64,000 nt of DNA. Origin: Monomorium pharaonis (Eukaryota; Arthropoda; Insecta; Hymenoptera; Formicidae). Shown one piece after another: positions 12,901 to 25,458 of this stretch (the stretch's first letter is position 1; every line of letters begins with the position of its first letter). Position numbers and translations under genes: made by a program. The stretch is taken from contig NC_050473.1 of the NCBI RefSeq assembly GCF_013373865.1, positions 10,055,710 to 10,119,709 of the forward strand, given 5' to 3'. The notes under the pieces are model-generated. The model was not told the origin of the DNA. It searched no databases and worked only from the letters and a program-made list of their open reading frames with translations.

Positions 12901-13820
12901 CAATTATCCATATCTCTTTTCGAGTATTTTTTAAATTCTTATTGCATCTATTTACACGTTGATTTTGCAACGTGTTTAGAAACGTATTTGATCACTGACA
13001 TCTGCCCCTTGAGAACGTTAGCTTAGACTTTTTTTTCTATGCGAGGCAGATAAAAATATCTCACGTTGTCTTTACGGTTTCCCTTGCAACGGCATAATGT
13101 ATAAAAATAGATTTTAACCGGTTTCTCATGGCGATTCACGGTAACGAAAACGACATGATGGAAACGAAAGAAACGCGTTGTTTTTGCTCTCATACGGACA
13201 CGAACGCGAAACATTTTTCATTGTTAATCCCCGGTTATAAAGAACGATCGTCGGGAATGCGCGGTTCGTAAGCCGGTTCCGTCGGGCCGGGAGGGGAAGG
13301 GGGTATTCCTGAATTAAAGCGATGTCTCTCCGGGGGGAGAGAGAGATATAGAGAAGCGTGCACCTCGCATCGTCCGACGTGGATTATTGCGCACGAATGT
13401 CATACCTCTCCCCGAGCGTGCGTGCCCGTTCGCCGGGAGATGCATCGCTTTGTGCCGCTATTAAAAGTGGCCAAGTTAATAAACTACGCTCGTTGAAGGC
13501 GCGCCGCCGCATCGCGTGGATTCCCTTTATTTTCCTATCCTACGTTTCCGAGCGTCTTTCTACGTTCCGCGATGAGATAATACCTGACTTACGCGTGCCG
13601 TAATGCAATTAATTAAGAAGGATGCCACGCCGCCCTCTCTGGATACTCGTGATTCATACATATTGTTCGTGGATATAATAAGGGAAGAGAGAATTATATC
13701 TCCTCATTGAGCGGCCCTATCGAGAATGCTAAAGATATTATTGCGCGACCGCGGGCAAAGGGAAAACTCTCTTTTAAACACTTTAAACGACTAAGCCTTT
13801 ATTCAAACCGAATGTGGCTT
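9990..13820. other. Non-coding stretch
   Basis: No gene is supported. Around 10600-13000 the sequence is AT-rich and low in long frames. A block at 11822-11957 has a good pyrimidine tract plus CAG but only a weak donor. A short minus-strand block near 11380-11415 has acceptor ATTTCAG and donor GTGAGT. Neither is enough for a call. Confidence 0.4.
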
Positions 13821-13821
13821 G

Positions 13822-13948
13822 TTTCTACCAACGTAGATTAACTTTAACCTCGGTTTAATTTACTTGTTATCTCATTCTAGTTTCAGAAATTAAAAAGAGA
13901 TAAAGAGTAAGTTAATCCGAGATTAAAGTTAATCTACGTTGGTAGAAA
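13822..13948. mobile_element. Palindromic MITE-like element, about 127 bp
   Basis: Two 52-base arms (13822-13873 and 13897-13948) are inverted copies of each other with few mismatches. Both begin TTTCTACCAACGTAGATTAA and enclose a 23-base centre. The flanks carry GGCTT on both sides (13816-13820 and 13951-13955), a possible 5-bp target duplication with one or two bases between it and the arms. It has no coding capacity. A miniature inverted-repeat transposon is the best reading. I cannot assign a superfamily. Confidence 0.65.
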
Positions 13949-13959
13949 TGGGCTTATGT

Positions 13960-15870
13960 CGTCATTTTTCCATCTTTCATCGCAGATCAATGTATTCCGC
14001 GCTTCCTCGTCGATTCCTCGATGCAAGACCGATCGGCGGTGGACGAAACAGCGGCGGACTTTTGTTTTTATTTCTCATTTTGCATAATGCGGCTGCAGGC
14101 TTTGAGAACTGTCTCGCCGCCAACCGGGGAATCGGCAGCTGCGATCGAGATCGCCGATAAGATCGTGCACCGCCACCGCCTACAATTTATAAAGTCCCGC
14201 TCGCTCTCGATACCCGCGTATCTCTCAAGCCTCCGAGGCCCCAGGCCTCGCATTCGTGTTCTGTACGCGAAAACAAGCCCGCGCAAAAAAAAAAAAAAAA
14301 AAACGAAGAAGGAACGAGCGCGGAATAGCCGCGGGTATTCGCACGAATTTGAAAGCAAAATCTCGCACGCTACCGATCGTTTCTCGGACCCCGCTGACAT
14401 TTCCGCCAATTCTAATTGGTCGGTTCAACTCCATCAAATAGATATTACGATACGGAATCGTGTATTTCGCCCCAATCGTTTCCTTCGCGGGGAACTCGGT
14501 CGTTCCGAAAAATCGAGCCACGCCGAAAAAAAATCCGGCGCACCTTTCACACGCGATGCTAGAATCTATGTCGATCCCATGGGACTACAGATAAGAATGT
14601 ACACGCTTGAACAGAGGTTCGAATATAGATAGGGTTTAATTTATTTAAAATCTAAATCAAATTTATTAAAAATCTGAAATAAATTTCCTAAATATTATTA
14701 ACCCTCCAGTAGCAAATTCCTATCTCTGGCATATAGAAAACTGGAAATAGTCGATCAAATTATTATCCAATCATGACAAATGATTTTGTAATTTAATAGT
14801 GGACAAGGTAGATCAATCATTGTACTAAGCACCTATAAAATGTTTTATACGTGATAGATAATTAGTACAATGAACAACAGGGAAGCGTTACGAGCGGAGG
14901 TGAAACAGGTGCAGATATCGATCGATGATCTACGATCATTGTAAAGCTTTTCTGTAATTATAGCGTGGCTACGTGGATCGTAATTAAATCAGCGCCAGTG
15001 ATTTATGGGATTCCCACCGGCGAAGAGAGCAAAAGATGCGGATCACTCTCAATTAGTGTCTGTCGACATCATTTATCAATGAAACGAGGAGAAAGCAATT
15101 TTGCGTTCTGTCGGTACTCATCATCCATCCGGAAGATCGGAAGGGTGTTATTAATAATACTTCTAGGGGGGAAAGTTCATCTGCATTTTCGTCGGACGAA
15201 AAAAGTTGTGTAATAGCGGTAAAGATGAATGCAGACGATTAATATCGACCGCCGTGATAGATTCGTCCTGATTATGATACAGACATATGCATAATGTACT
15301 GATTATAACGTGAGGAAACCATATTTTTTATTGAGCCGGGGAGATTCGCTGTTACGCAAAATAACTTTAGGTATAACGAATGACTTTTCCAATTCGCGCA
15401 GCCATCGGTATAACAATTAATTTAATTATAAATATGAATAGTATAAACAGTATAAATATAAATAATTAAATCGAAATATTTATTTTGCATGTCAATTTTA
15501 TTAAAATGTCGAAAACAACGATAATTAATTACACGTACTTCAATTATGCGTTACCTTTTAATTTAACAAATACTAAAATAAAAAGGGAGTTATTTCAAAC
15601 TGTTATTTCTCTCAAAGAAGAAATCTATCTTGATCTTTCGTCAAAGACTCGCAAAGTGTGTTCACGAACGTTTCCACGTTCTCTTTTCAAGTACAGTACA
15701 ATTGCATTAGCAAAGATACTTTCGGTTGTACGCCTCGTGTCAACTTGTCGGCTTGTGACCGAGTGACCGGGGCGAGGAGCGGAAGTCTCGGTTTTAACAG
15801 CCGGCTTGACCAGCCTACCGTGGAAGAAAATTGCCGGCGGCAACGGACGAGGCCGGCGCGTATCGCGTTA
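13960..15870. other. Non-coding stretch
   Basis: Open frames between 13939 and 14632 are open on both strands, span the poly-A run and match nothing I recognise. From 14640 to 15870 the sequence is AT-rich with nothing supported. Confidence 0.4.
14285..14303. repeat. Poly-A run (19 A)
   Basis: An uninterrupted run of A in otherwise GC-rich sequence. No poly-A signal or retroposed coding sequence is visible just upstream, so it is probably a simple homopolymer and not a retrocopy tail. Confidence 0.8.
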
Positions 15871-15873
15871 AGG

Positions 15874-15879
<6 letters not shown>

Positions 15880-15923
<44 letters not shown>

Positions 15924-15931
15924 AAGAGAGA
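15880..15931. repeat. (GA)n microsatellite
   Basis: A GA array, pure for about 40 bases and then imperfect. It is the first of three GA arrays within 1.4 kb that all have GA on the plus strand (the others are 16845-16895 and 17168-17202). Confidence 0.95.
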
Positions 15932-16843
15932 AAAAAATCGGAGACTCGCCGTTGCTTCATGGAGATTCAACAGCTGAATCTAAGTCTGATTTACCGGGCG
16001 CCGACGTTTCGCGTTGCACCGCGCGATGGAATCCGGCCGCGTGGATCGCGTTCAGCGCGAGTCGCCGTGTTTTGTTGCATGGCTGATCGCAATAATACGG
16101 GGGACTTGACGCCGGGGCTTTCTAATAGGTCGCGATGCACTACCGCGTTCGCCACCTCCGCTTCCGCGTAACTCCGTTCATCGCGATTGCTCCGCTCGCG
16201 CCCACGCGATTGAGGCACGGTGAAAACCGTTTTCTTCAGGAGAGAATGGGGCTCGAGCGTGATTAATAGCGGCCGCGGGTAGCGGATAGCGACTAATTGT
16301 AACTTTAGAATCAAATATCCGCATAAGGGGGCATCGTGTAAACGTTGTGCCGTGCCCGGCGTAATTAGGGTTTGTGGCGCGTTACGGTGAACCTTTCGCA
16401 AATGAAAAGGCTCGGGGCTATTGAGTCTCATTGGATTCAGAGCGAAATTTATATTATAGGGAGAGCAGCGCGAATGTGATATCGATTTACGTGTAACGAG
16501 GAATTGTGAAATGTGAAAAAAATTGTAGAGATACACATCAGGCTTATTCATCTCATTTTTATTAGAAAGAATTTGATAACATTAATTGATTACATGCATA
16601 TGATACGCAGAAAGCGTTTAGCATAATTCCTTATCGGAAAATACATTAGATAAAGGAAAACTTTCTAAATTCGTTAATTGTCTGGGGATCGTACAAATCC
16701 CGAGAGAAATCACATGTTCGATTTGTTTAACCTGGCGATCTGGAAACGTATAATTTCTCGGTCAGCAAAGTATTACTTTCTTGCTACTCGGGTCAGATTA
16801 TGTGCGCGGCGCTATATTATTATCTGATAGCTCGGTAACCACC

Positions 16844-16844
<1 letters not shown>

Positions 16845-16895
<51 letters not shown>
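16845..16895. repeat. (GA)n microsatellite, pure
   Basis: A 51-base pure GA array about 80 bases upstream of the candidate exon at 16975-17069. It creates Arg-Glu repeats in overlapping frames. Confidence 0.95.
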
Positions 16896-16898
<3 letters not shown>

Positions 16899-16974
16899 AA
16901 ATGGAGTGCCAAGAAGTATTTGATCCGCACTCTGGCGTGATGTTGCGTTATTTCGCATTATATTTCTTTCTCAG

Positions 16975-17069
16975 CGCGCGGCTGGCAGCTCGGAGAAGCC
17001 GAGTTATCGAAAGAGCCCGTTTGTCAATCAAAACGAATGTTTCGTATTATTAGGAAGAAGCAGCACGAG
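16975..17069 (+). other. Candidate internal exon (plus)
   Basis: A 95-base block follows a strong pyrimidine tract and acceptor (TATTTCTTTCTCAG) and precedes a strong donor (CACGAG followed by GTAAGA). Two of three frames are open throughout. One reads like ordinary protein, with SPFVNQNECFVLLGRSST near its end. I do not recognise it. A second possible exon follows at about 17231-17330, ending in GTAAGT, but joining it in the best frame gives an early stop. It may be a coding exon of an unidentified gene or a non-coding exon. A protein search of both frames would decide. Confidence 0.3.
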
Positions 17070-17163
17070 GTAAGAACAAAACGCACTTGCGCTTCGCAGA
17101 ACATTACATTTCACATAATATTAACCAAGTTCCAAGTTTGCAGTTTTACACTGAGGGAGAGAA

Positions 17164-17167
<4 letters not shown>

Positions 17168-17202
<35 letters not shown>
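17168..17202. repeat. (GA)n microsatellite
   Basis: A pure GA array of about 35 bases, the third in this cluster. Confidence 0.95.
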
Positions 17203-17205
<3 letters not shown>

Positions 17206-17792
17206 TTTCCGTTGTTCTTCATGAAAGCTCAGCTGGATTCCGACTTCTCGCGGAAATTGACGGTGGCATTATTAAATTCTCGTTTCTCCTCGAAACTGGC
17301 ACGATTTATAGATGGTTTGCAATAATAATGTAAGTCTACAACCAGACGGCGGAAGGAGGATTCTCTTCTCCTCGACGAGAAATCCACCGTCAGTTGTCCG
17401 CCGGCGAAACCAAGTCAGCGAAACCCTAAACGAGAATCATATTTTGCATTATCCGCAGCTGATTGTTGCGCGAAGCTCTATAGCACGTGTGCAAAGTGCA
17501 CGTTTCACTTTCTCAAACACTTTGTTAAAGCAATTCGCTTATACGCAGCAATAACGTTAACGGAATGATAATGCTCGAATATCGAAATTCTCCGCCGGGG
17601 AAAACTTACAGTTCTCGGAGAAGATTATCCGAGTGTCCGCTGTTAAAATTGACGCCGGGTAAAATTTCGCTGCGTATACGCGCGCGGTGTACGAGATGCC
17701 TGGCATCTCGCGTGCGCGACATCCTTCGCGCAACCACCCCGCAGATGCGGAGGGACTTTCACGTACGCGGGGCATTATGCGACGCCCTTGAG

Positions 17793-17796
17793 CACA

Positions 17797-17828
<32 letters not shown>

Positions 17829-17830
17829 TA
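17793..17830. repeat. (CA)n microsatellite
   Basis: A CA array of about 38 bases with one TA interruption near 17803. The open frames over it on both strands are products of the repeat. Confidence 0.95.
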
Positions 17831-20800
17831 CGCCATGCTCGCCGGTGAACGCGCTATATCCCAAGGCACTTGCTGGTTCGAGACACTTGCAGCAGGTCGG
17901 ACAGTGGTCGCTACGGCGTGGCCGCTTCTAGTTACGCGTCGTGGAGGCAAGGCAAGGTACAAGCTCGTTAGTCCGGCGGCTGGTTACTGCCGTCGGCGCA
18001 GCGTGCGCTGTTAATTAGGCCATGCCACGTTATATGAAATTAGCCGGAGCGTAAATCCCACCGTATCCTCCTTCCCCACGTCCACCGCCTCGCTCGCCTT
18101 CTTGCTGCGCGCAACGGAGGCCCCCGCGACTGTGGGACTTCTTTAAGATACAGGGGGATACCGATCACCGGTGGGATCACTCTCTTGTGTTCTTCCGGAG
18201 AACAATGCTCCGTTCTCAATCGTTCCGGCCGGCTCATGCATGCAGATCAGCGATATACGCATAGCTCGATCTGATTCCCGCTCGTGATCTGCGTGCGCCA
18301 TTTTTTTTCCGCGAAGGCAACGGGCACCTGGCGCGTATTCTGTGTTCCCCTCTTCGAATGAGAAATTTTCTTGTTATTCGGATGAACACTTTAATCGGAA
18401 TGGTCTCACGCTACTCTTGTTAATATCGCGATCCTCATTACGAATATTATTACCCTGTCTCGCAACTTAACGTAACAAAACTTATAATTAAAAAATTAGG
18501 ATGCCTTTAACTTGATAATTAACTGTATTCTCAGATTTCCATTGCAAATAATTCTAAAAAGAAAAAAAGATTTATGGTTCCCGATATTCAATGTAGAATC
18601 CGAGTTTCCTCGTGCTATCGGAATCGCTTGTCCAATTATTTGGAATACAATACATCCGCGCCGTATTTATCGAGATAAAGGAAAAGGTGCGCTGCATGGG
18701 GACCGGAAAATCTATTCAACCGTACGCGGTGCGGTGTTAATATTTTTTTTTTTCGGACGGACAAGAAAATACGCGCGGTATAATGGAGGAGTAGACATCG
18801 ACGTTTCGATGGCGAGCGCGTGATAACTGTAAGAATGTAAAGAACCATTGGCCATTATACGCGCGGGTACGTACTGTTTACGACGGGGCGCGATCGTTCG
18901 TCTGTGGAGAACATCCGACGGATGCGCAATTACCCGCCTTAACTCGTCCGGTAACTCCCGACGGTTGTCCAATTTACGCCGATACACGACACGTGGCGAC
19001 CGATCCGCGGGGACGATCCATCGATCGGGAACGACAGGATTGAACGTTGTCGGGCGTCTCTCGCTCGGGAGTTCCGGCGAGCGTAACGCGCCGAGGGCGC
19101 GGCGAAAGAAGAAGTGGAAAAAATAAGGAGGAAAGGCGAGAGGAGGAACCTCGCGCGCCTCGTGACTTCACCTCGACGACGTGAATCGCATCGTTTTCCA
19201 ATCTAGTTGCGGCCCCCTTCATTTCCGCGTTCGCGCGCGAGCAACATCGCCGCGCCGCGCAAGAAACTTGCCGATGGTAATCCCGGACACGAAGCGCCGG
19301 AGATACCGGAGAACGTCGACCGTGTCGCCGAGATCTCGCGACGACAAATTTAATTTTCTGCCGATCGTACCGTTTGAATGGCGAGATATAAGTGTATTAA
19401 ATATAACGCGCGCGGGATTCGTTTGCAGGAATGCGATCCTAATGCTGCTTTCCCGATCGTTTTATCTCCCGCTCGGGAATTCCGCTCCGGCGGACTTTGA
19501 GGAAGATTCTTGCGCAAGACGATGCGCAAGAAATGAGAACGGATTATCCTGACGTTATTGCACGTAAAGCGGGAAAGAGATAGAGGATAAAAGGTGTGGC
19601 TACCGTATCGTGGAACGCAACGGACGGTGTCCGTTATGTCCAGATGGACGTAAACGCAAAACTCAAGCACCTGAACGCGATCTCTGCTCTTCCATTCGCC
19701 TCGGGACGATTCCGTTAACTCGCTAATAAACTAGGGGTGCTTTACATCATTGTAGTTAACGTAATAACACTGGAAATAAGTCAGCGAGTCTTATTTATGA
19801 GACAAAATTACGATAATAACAACGGAGCAAAGTATATTAATGTTATGCTCACCTTTTCAAAAATTATAGTGACTCGTGAAAAAAAATACGCGCCGAAAAT
19901 CAAAGGATTCGATGCTCTCATTTGAGCAAATTGCATCTCGGAATATCGCCATTTCGGGCGCATAAAACGTTCAGCGGCCTTTAAGAGGGCCATCGAAAGT
20001 GGATCACACGACGAAGTAATTTTTTTAGTCCTGGTCTCTCTCTCTCTCTTTCTCTCTTGTCGAATCTCGATAACTCCGCTTTCGCATTTGTATTCAAAAT
20101 AAAGCAAAAAGATCGAGATTATTGATTCGCAAATCCGAATTCGGATATCGATTCGACTTTCGCGAATTTATTTCTCGATCGAGAATATGTAGAAGTACAA
20201 GTTTTTTTTGGTGCATCGCGCTTTCACTCTATATTTGTCTGTAAATATACAAAAATTTACATAATTAAAGATGAATACATTAGTTTTGATAAAATGTATT
20301 TAACTTTAAATAATAAAAGTAATGTAACATGCAATTGACTCGATCCAATCAGTCATATTAATTATTTAAAACATTTCTCGTTATAAAATAGACTAACTAC
20401 AATTAAAAAAATTTGTTTTTTAATTTTTCACACACAAGCATTGTTCTACTAGCAGTAAGCATTTTCCAACTTCAATTGCTTGTTACGTTGTATTAACCAG
20501 ATTCAAGATTACTTCTACTTGTTTTCTACTAGATAAGTAAAAGTACCGTCAGAGCTGAAGGTAAACCGCATGCTTTTTGTAAAATAAAAATTACATAGCC
20601 TATACAGTCTGAGTTTAACAAGAATGTAAAAAGAAGAAGTTTGTTAAAATGTTAGAAGGGGAAAGAATCGCTCGATAATTAACAGTTTTATCCGTCTTGT
20701 AGTTAACATACATTAATAATCACGTCTAAAAGATCTCGCTTTCGCTTTCTTTGCTCGTTGATTTCTGCGAGGTAGCTCTTAGTGTCGTGTACACAGAGCC

Positions 20801-23800
20801 CGTTCGCAAATTACACGTACACTTATACGCACAATGTACGCGTATACAGATACGTCGCTTCAGGTTATAGAGTCAGTGGAGCATCTATACATATGTGCGC
20901 ACAATGCGGCGATGGTAATCGGTGTGCGATTACATGCCGGGTGATCTACAACTAGGTGGTCTTCTATGCAATCGTGATCTCGATGTCCCTTCGATTTACC
21001 TCTGAGTGCTCCGCTTTGCTCGGCCCTCCCTCAGCGCGCAGTCCCTATTCACCCTCTTGTTTAAAGGCCCATATCACGTTCTCCAACCTGCCCCGTGAGC
21101 TCGCCGCGCCGTGACATTTGAGCAATTCAGTCGTACCGTGCGAAGCACCGTTCTATACTAGCGTGTACATTTGCGGTCCCGTGATATTCCGAGATCCCCC
21201 GAACAATTGAGTCGTTCAATTGAGAGAGCGAGAGGTTATTTACACCCCAATGAAATCCGATCGGAGGAGAATGTATATTTTTATTTAGAACACTTACATA
21301 AAATACAACGTAATATCAACGTAATATTCTTTCGCTTTATGCATCGCGTCGTCTAGGAAAAAAAAAAATTATTGAGATTAACAGAACTTATCTTTGTTAT
21401 ATAACTTGTCCCGTCATCTAAAATTAGACCAGTATTTCAGTAACAAATTAATAATTCAAAGGAGTCCTGTAGTAATCTCGAAATAATGTCAGTGTCTGAC
21501 AAACATAGAACCGACTAAACATTTTACTGAAACCCCATCGATTGCATTTATCTATAAAAAAAAATTCATATGCAAGCTGCGGTTCGTTTCGATCACCGGA
21601 GCGCATACCCCGGGCTAAATCTCTCGTTTGCGACGTCGTCCGAGCGACTATTTCACGCCACGTAACGGCGGCATCGATCGCAAAAACGCAACATTACGTT
21701 GTGTTCGCCGGCGTAGAAGCGTGAGAGGATCCAATAACATCATTTATACGTGGCCCTATGAATGGGGTGGGGGAGAGGGGAGGAGGGAAAATAAGCGCGT
21801 TCCGGTTTTGCGCGACCTGTTTCGCACGAATAAAAATATTCGCGGCCACGGCTCGCAACGCGCGCGCCCGCGCTCACCGTGGGTAACTCCTCGCTTCGTT
21901 CATTCGGGATTTAATACATCGAGCACGAGACACTGGGCGAGACACACGTATACGTGTATCGGTGAGAACGAGCCACTTGTGATATTCACGCCGTTTTAAG
22001 TTCACGCGCTTCTTAGCCGCCGCGGGCGCGATCGGATTAACTAGCGCGTGCTTCCGCGGACCGGCGAGTTTTTCAGTCTGAAAACGATGATGGTAATGAT
22101 GATAATCGCTCGTCACGATGACAAGTGGTAACGCCGTTTAACGCGCAGGTCTGCGTCCCTGACTTTATTATTTGTCCACGTGCTGCCGAAGAGAATCCCT
22201 CGCCGTAACAGCATCCGTTCGAACGCACGCACGATAATTTAATTCCTATTGACTTGCATACGTAACTGATTTTTCTTTGATTCTCTGGAAACGCATTTAA
22301 CTTTTAAGCTAAAAAAGAAATATTGAGCTCAGTTTCAAAAAATTCGAGAGAGTCACAAAAGATCGCCGAGGGACATTCTGCATATCTATAGAAATAAGCA
22401 CTTTTAACAGTACGATCATCCAAAAATTACGAGCGTTTAATGCGCGGAGGCAGAAAGCGCGATGGAATTTCGCCGTCAAGTTACCACTATGAGGAAATTA
22501 AAAAATGAAGAGACAGCCGGTGAATGGTAATAAAGGAAATATTTAAGAGACTCCCCGCGAGATAATTCCCCGGTCACGCGCGCGACCATGGTATAATCGG
22601 AATTCGAGGGTCCACCCTCCCGAGTTTTTTATCGCCCGGCCCGTACGTTGCGCGTTTGTATAGGCCCTGTATAATAAAACATGTCCGCGCCGGAGAGCCG
22701 CGCAACACTGTTGTTTCCCTTCCTCGAGATCCTGACCAACAGGTTTCCACGGGGATGGGCCTCGCAATTTCATTGAGACGCGTTCGCGCGCCCCGGCGAC
22801 TGCGGCGATACATACCCGTCATAGGACCGATTCCGAGAAACCTATCGTGATTTTACGCCACTCTCGGCTCTATCAGCGGAGCCCAGCGGAGATCGGCGCG
22901 GCCGGCGTGTGGCTTTCCCTCGGCGGCATACCGACGCAACCGATCCGGCATGCGGAGAAAACCGCCGCTCGTTTATCGCGACGCGCATCGAAACGCGAAA
23001 CCGTCAGAAATGGAACTTCCGCCGTGATTGCGATCGAGATGAGCCTGGCGCGCGCGAAGCTCTCGATCTCGTCGAATACCTATCGATCGAGAGGATGGTA
23101 TCGGGGCGGCAACTCTCGCTTTTGTTTCAATTCCGATCGTCGAAATCGCGCGCGTCTGGGTTATATGTAAAAATACTCCGTCCCGGTTAATCAATCATCG
23201 ATTCTGAAATCCTACCATTTGTTTCGGCCGTCAATTGTCAAAGCCTGACCTTTTCGCTTCTAAGCGCGGAGCAATTGTCGGCGAGTCGGAGAACGGGGCT
23301 GGATCCTTTGACCTTTGCGTTCGTATTCCGTTCTTTCCCGGCGGCTGTAGACATTCCACGCCGTAATTGGCCGTATCACGTGGTGTTACGTTACGCATAA
23401 TTAGTGTTGGTTTAACAACCGATAGCCGTCATTAGCCCACATCGGGGGCTTTTCATTCAACCGCAAACGCTTACGGTTTGCCAGCACGACCCGCCTGTTT
23501 TTCGCGACAGCGGAATTCCCGTACGAATGGCGAAATCGGCGCGTTGCCGTGCCTTTCGACGACTACCGTCGTCGTGTAATCGTCTTCTCGGTAGCGACGT
23601 CACGCTGACACGCAATGAATTCTCAAATTGCATGAGCGCGCTTCTGACCTTAATCGAGCCAAGAAATAACACGCGCAATGTATTTTCGCCTAAATAAGAC
23701 GACTTTCATCATGCTCATATAATATTTCACGTCTCTTTCATTTTGAGATTCATTAACGTGTGCAATTTTTTTTCACTTGAAATACATTAATATTTATAAA

Positions 23801-24890
23801 TTATGTTTTCACTTTATCTTTTTTTTTTTTTTATTAAACTTTTATTGTAAAACACTTTTAAATGAAATAAATTTATTGGTGAAAAGAATATTTTATGAAT
23901 TATTTTAAATGTAGAAAGTCGTCTTTTAAGTATAATAATAAAAATTTTAAATACATGTATGCAGTTAACAAAGGCTCTTCTCTCTATACATTATTATAGA
24001 AAAATATGTGCAACATTTTCGAGGTAGATTGAAATAATATGCCAAAGATAGTCATCTCTATAAAAAGATTGAATTGCGTGCTCCATTGAAAAGAAGAGCA
24101 TTCTTCCAATCGCTGGCGCAATCCTAAATCGCGTGTAGACTTCTTGCTTAACCCGTTCCGATCACGCAGTCACGCTCCTCCGGGCTTGTAGAACGCACCT
24201 GTTCGCGAAGTTGAGCAAGTCCTATCGCCCACGAGAGATACGGACTGACGGTCGCGAAGCTCGATTGACATGCTTGCTACCTGTGATCTACGACACGCGC
24301 GTTAACATGTACCGAATGTGGCCGTTGATATAAATCAATATTCCCATCGTGTCGTGTAAGCTCGAAGGATACTGCCGTACGTTATGCGCAGAAATCCGTG
24401 CATACTTTACGATAGCAAAGTTTTCTTCTCATCACTTACACTGTCGAGGTAAAAAAATGTAAGAGTCAACCATTGTGAGAAACAGATTAAAAATTCTAAA
24501 CATTATCCTTTGTCTCTCTTAAAAAAATATCTAATCTAATATAAAATTTAAATTTCTTATTGGATATAAAATTAAATTTCTTATTGGATCCAGCAGTTTT
24601 TATTTACAATAAAAGAAACAAGAAGAAAAATTATCGGTAAAATATTTCCAGTGATTGAATTTCAATTCTTTGATTTATTAACATCAACTTAAAATTTACC
24701 TTTGTATTACTTTTATTTCTTTTGGAATTTAATTCGACGACATACACAAAGTGTGAAATTCAAACAATCAGATTTAATGCTTACAATAAAATGAAATTCA
24801 GAGAGCGATTTGTTCGCGAGCAAAGAATTTTTTAAGAATCAGGGAACATACCCCCTATGATACTCTTCGTTTCCATTGAACGAGACTAGC
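17831..24890. other. Non-coding stretch, about 7 kb
   Basis: No gene is supported. GC-rich parts (18040-19560, 21840-23680) carry many short frames open on both strands, with no domain and no paired splice sites. AT-rich parts (20200-20740, 21240-21540, 23680-24060, 24450-24860) are plain. A 24-25 bp unit is duplicated in tandem at 24541-24589. A small (TC)n tract is at about 20038-20057. Confidence 0.45.
24541..24589. repeat. Two-copy tandem repeat, 24-25 bp unit
   Basis: The unit ATAAAATTTAAATTTCTTAT plus TGGAT occurs twice head to tail. The second copy lacks one T. It looks like a recent local duplication in AT-rich DNA, with no coding role visible. Confidence 0.85.
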
Positions 24891-24895
24891 GGTTT

Positions 24896-25089
24896 CAGTC
24901 AGAGAAGCAAAAGGAATTTTGCGGTGGCTGTTCGTGACTCCCTGGCGAAGGGTTCTTTGTTCGACGCGTAATACCGGTTCAAAGGCGCGTGCAAAAGGAT
25001 TCTCTTCTCGTTCTGTTCAAACAACGAAAGGACCGCGCGATCAGTCGTAAACGTTCGGTTTAAGTGCCACAAGTGCAAGTGCGAACGTG
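24896..25089 (+). promoter_or_regulatory. Possible promoter and 5' UTR exon (plus)
   Basis: A GC-richer block inside AT-rich DNA contains two initiator-like TCAGTC sites (about 24895 and 25040). It ends in a strong donor, AACGTG followed by GTGAGT, at 25089/25090. No start codon with a useful frame is seen before the donor, so it would be a non-coding first exon. No downstream exon is identified, and the BEL element starts 370 bases further on, inside what would be the first intron. Weak evidence only. Confidence 0.2.
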
Positions 25090-25196
25090 GTGAGTCCACT
25101 TCTGTATCGATCTCGACTCACTTTTTTAAATTCTGATCCTGATAGCAAAAGAGATTTCAATGAAAACTCGGAATTTAATTCTTAAAAAAAACAGCC

Positions 25197-25230
25197 AGAG
25201 AATATATATATATATATATATATATTCTCT
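25197..25230. repeat. Perfect AT-rich palindrome
   Basis: AGAGAATATAT continues as alternating AT and closes as ATATTCTCT, making a perfect 34-base palindrome. A second, imperfect one lies at about 25250-25285. Such sequence can extrude as a cruciform. It sits about 230 bases from the BEL insertion site. Confidence 0.85.
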
Positions 25231-25453
25231 CGCCGTCAAATTAAATTTCAAGAGAATATATATATTATATATATAATTTTTCTCTCTTATAAAAGTTGTT
25301 AAAATTGCGTAATTTAAATCTATCAGTTTAACAATTCTCTCACTGGAGCGAATTTTTTACCGCAAGACAGTTAGTTAACTATTCTCTGCGCTATATAATT
25401 AACAAAATCATACGGCGGTTGAATGGTAAATTATTATTATTATACAGGAATAT

Positions 25454-25458
25454 GCATA
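25454..25458. repeat. Left target-site duplication, GCATA
   Basis: The five bases before the left LTR are GCATA. The five after the right LTR (31931-31935) are identical. Length and position fit integrase-made duplications of BEL/Pao elements. Confidence 0.9.

Noticed and set aside
14021..14632. A 203-codon plus-strand frame
   Set aside because: It passes through a 19-A run read as poly-Lys, and other frames on both strands overlap it. No domain was seen.
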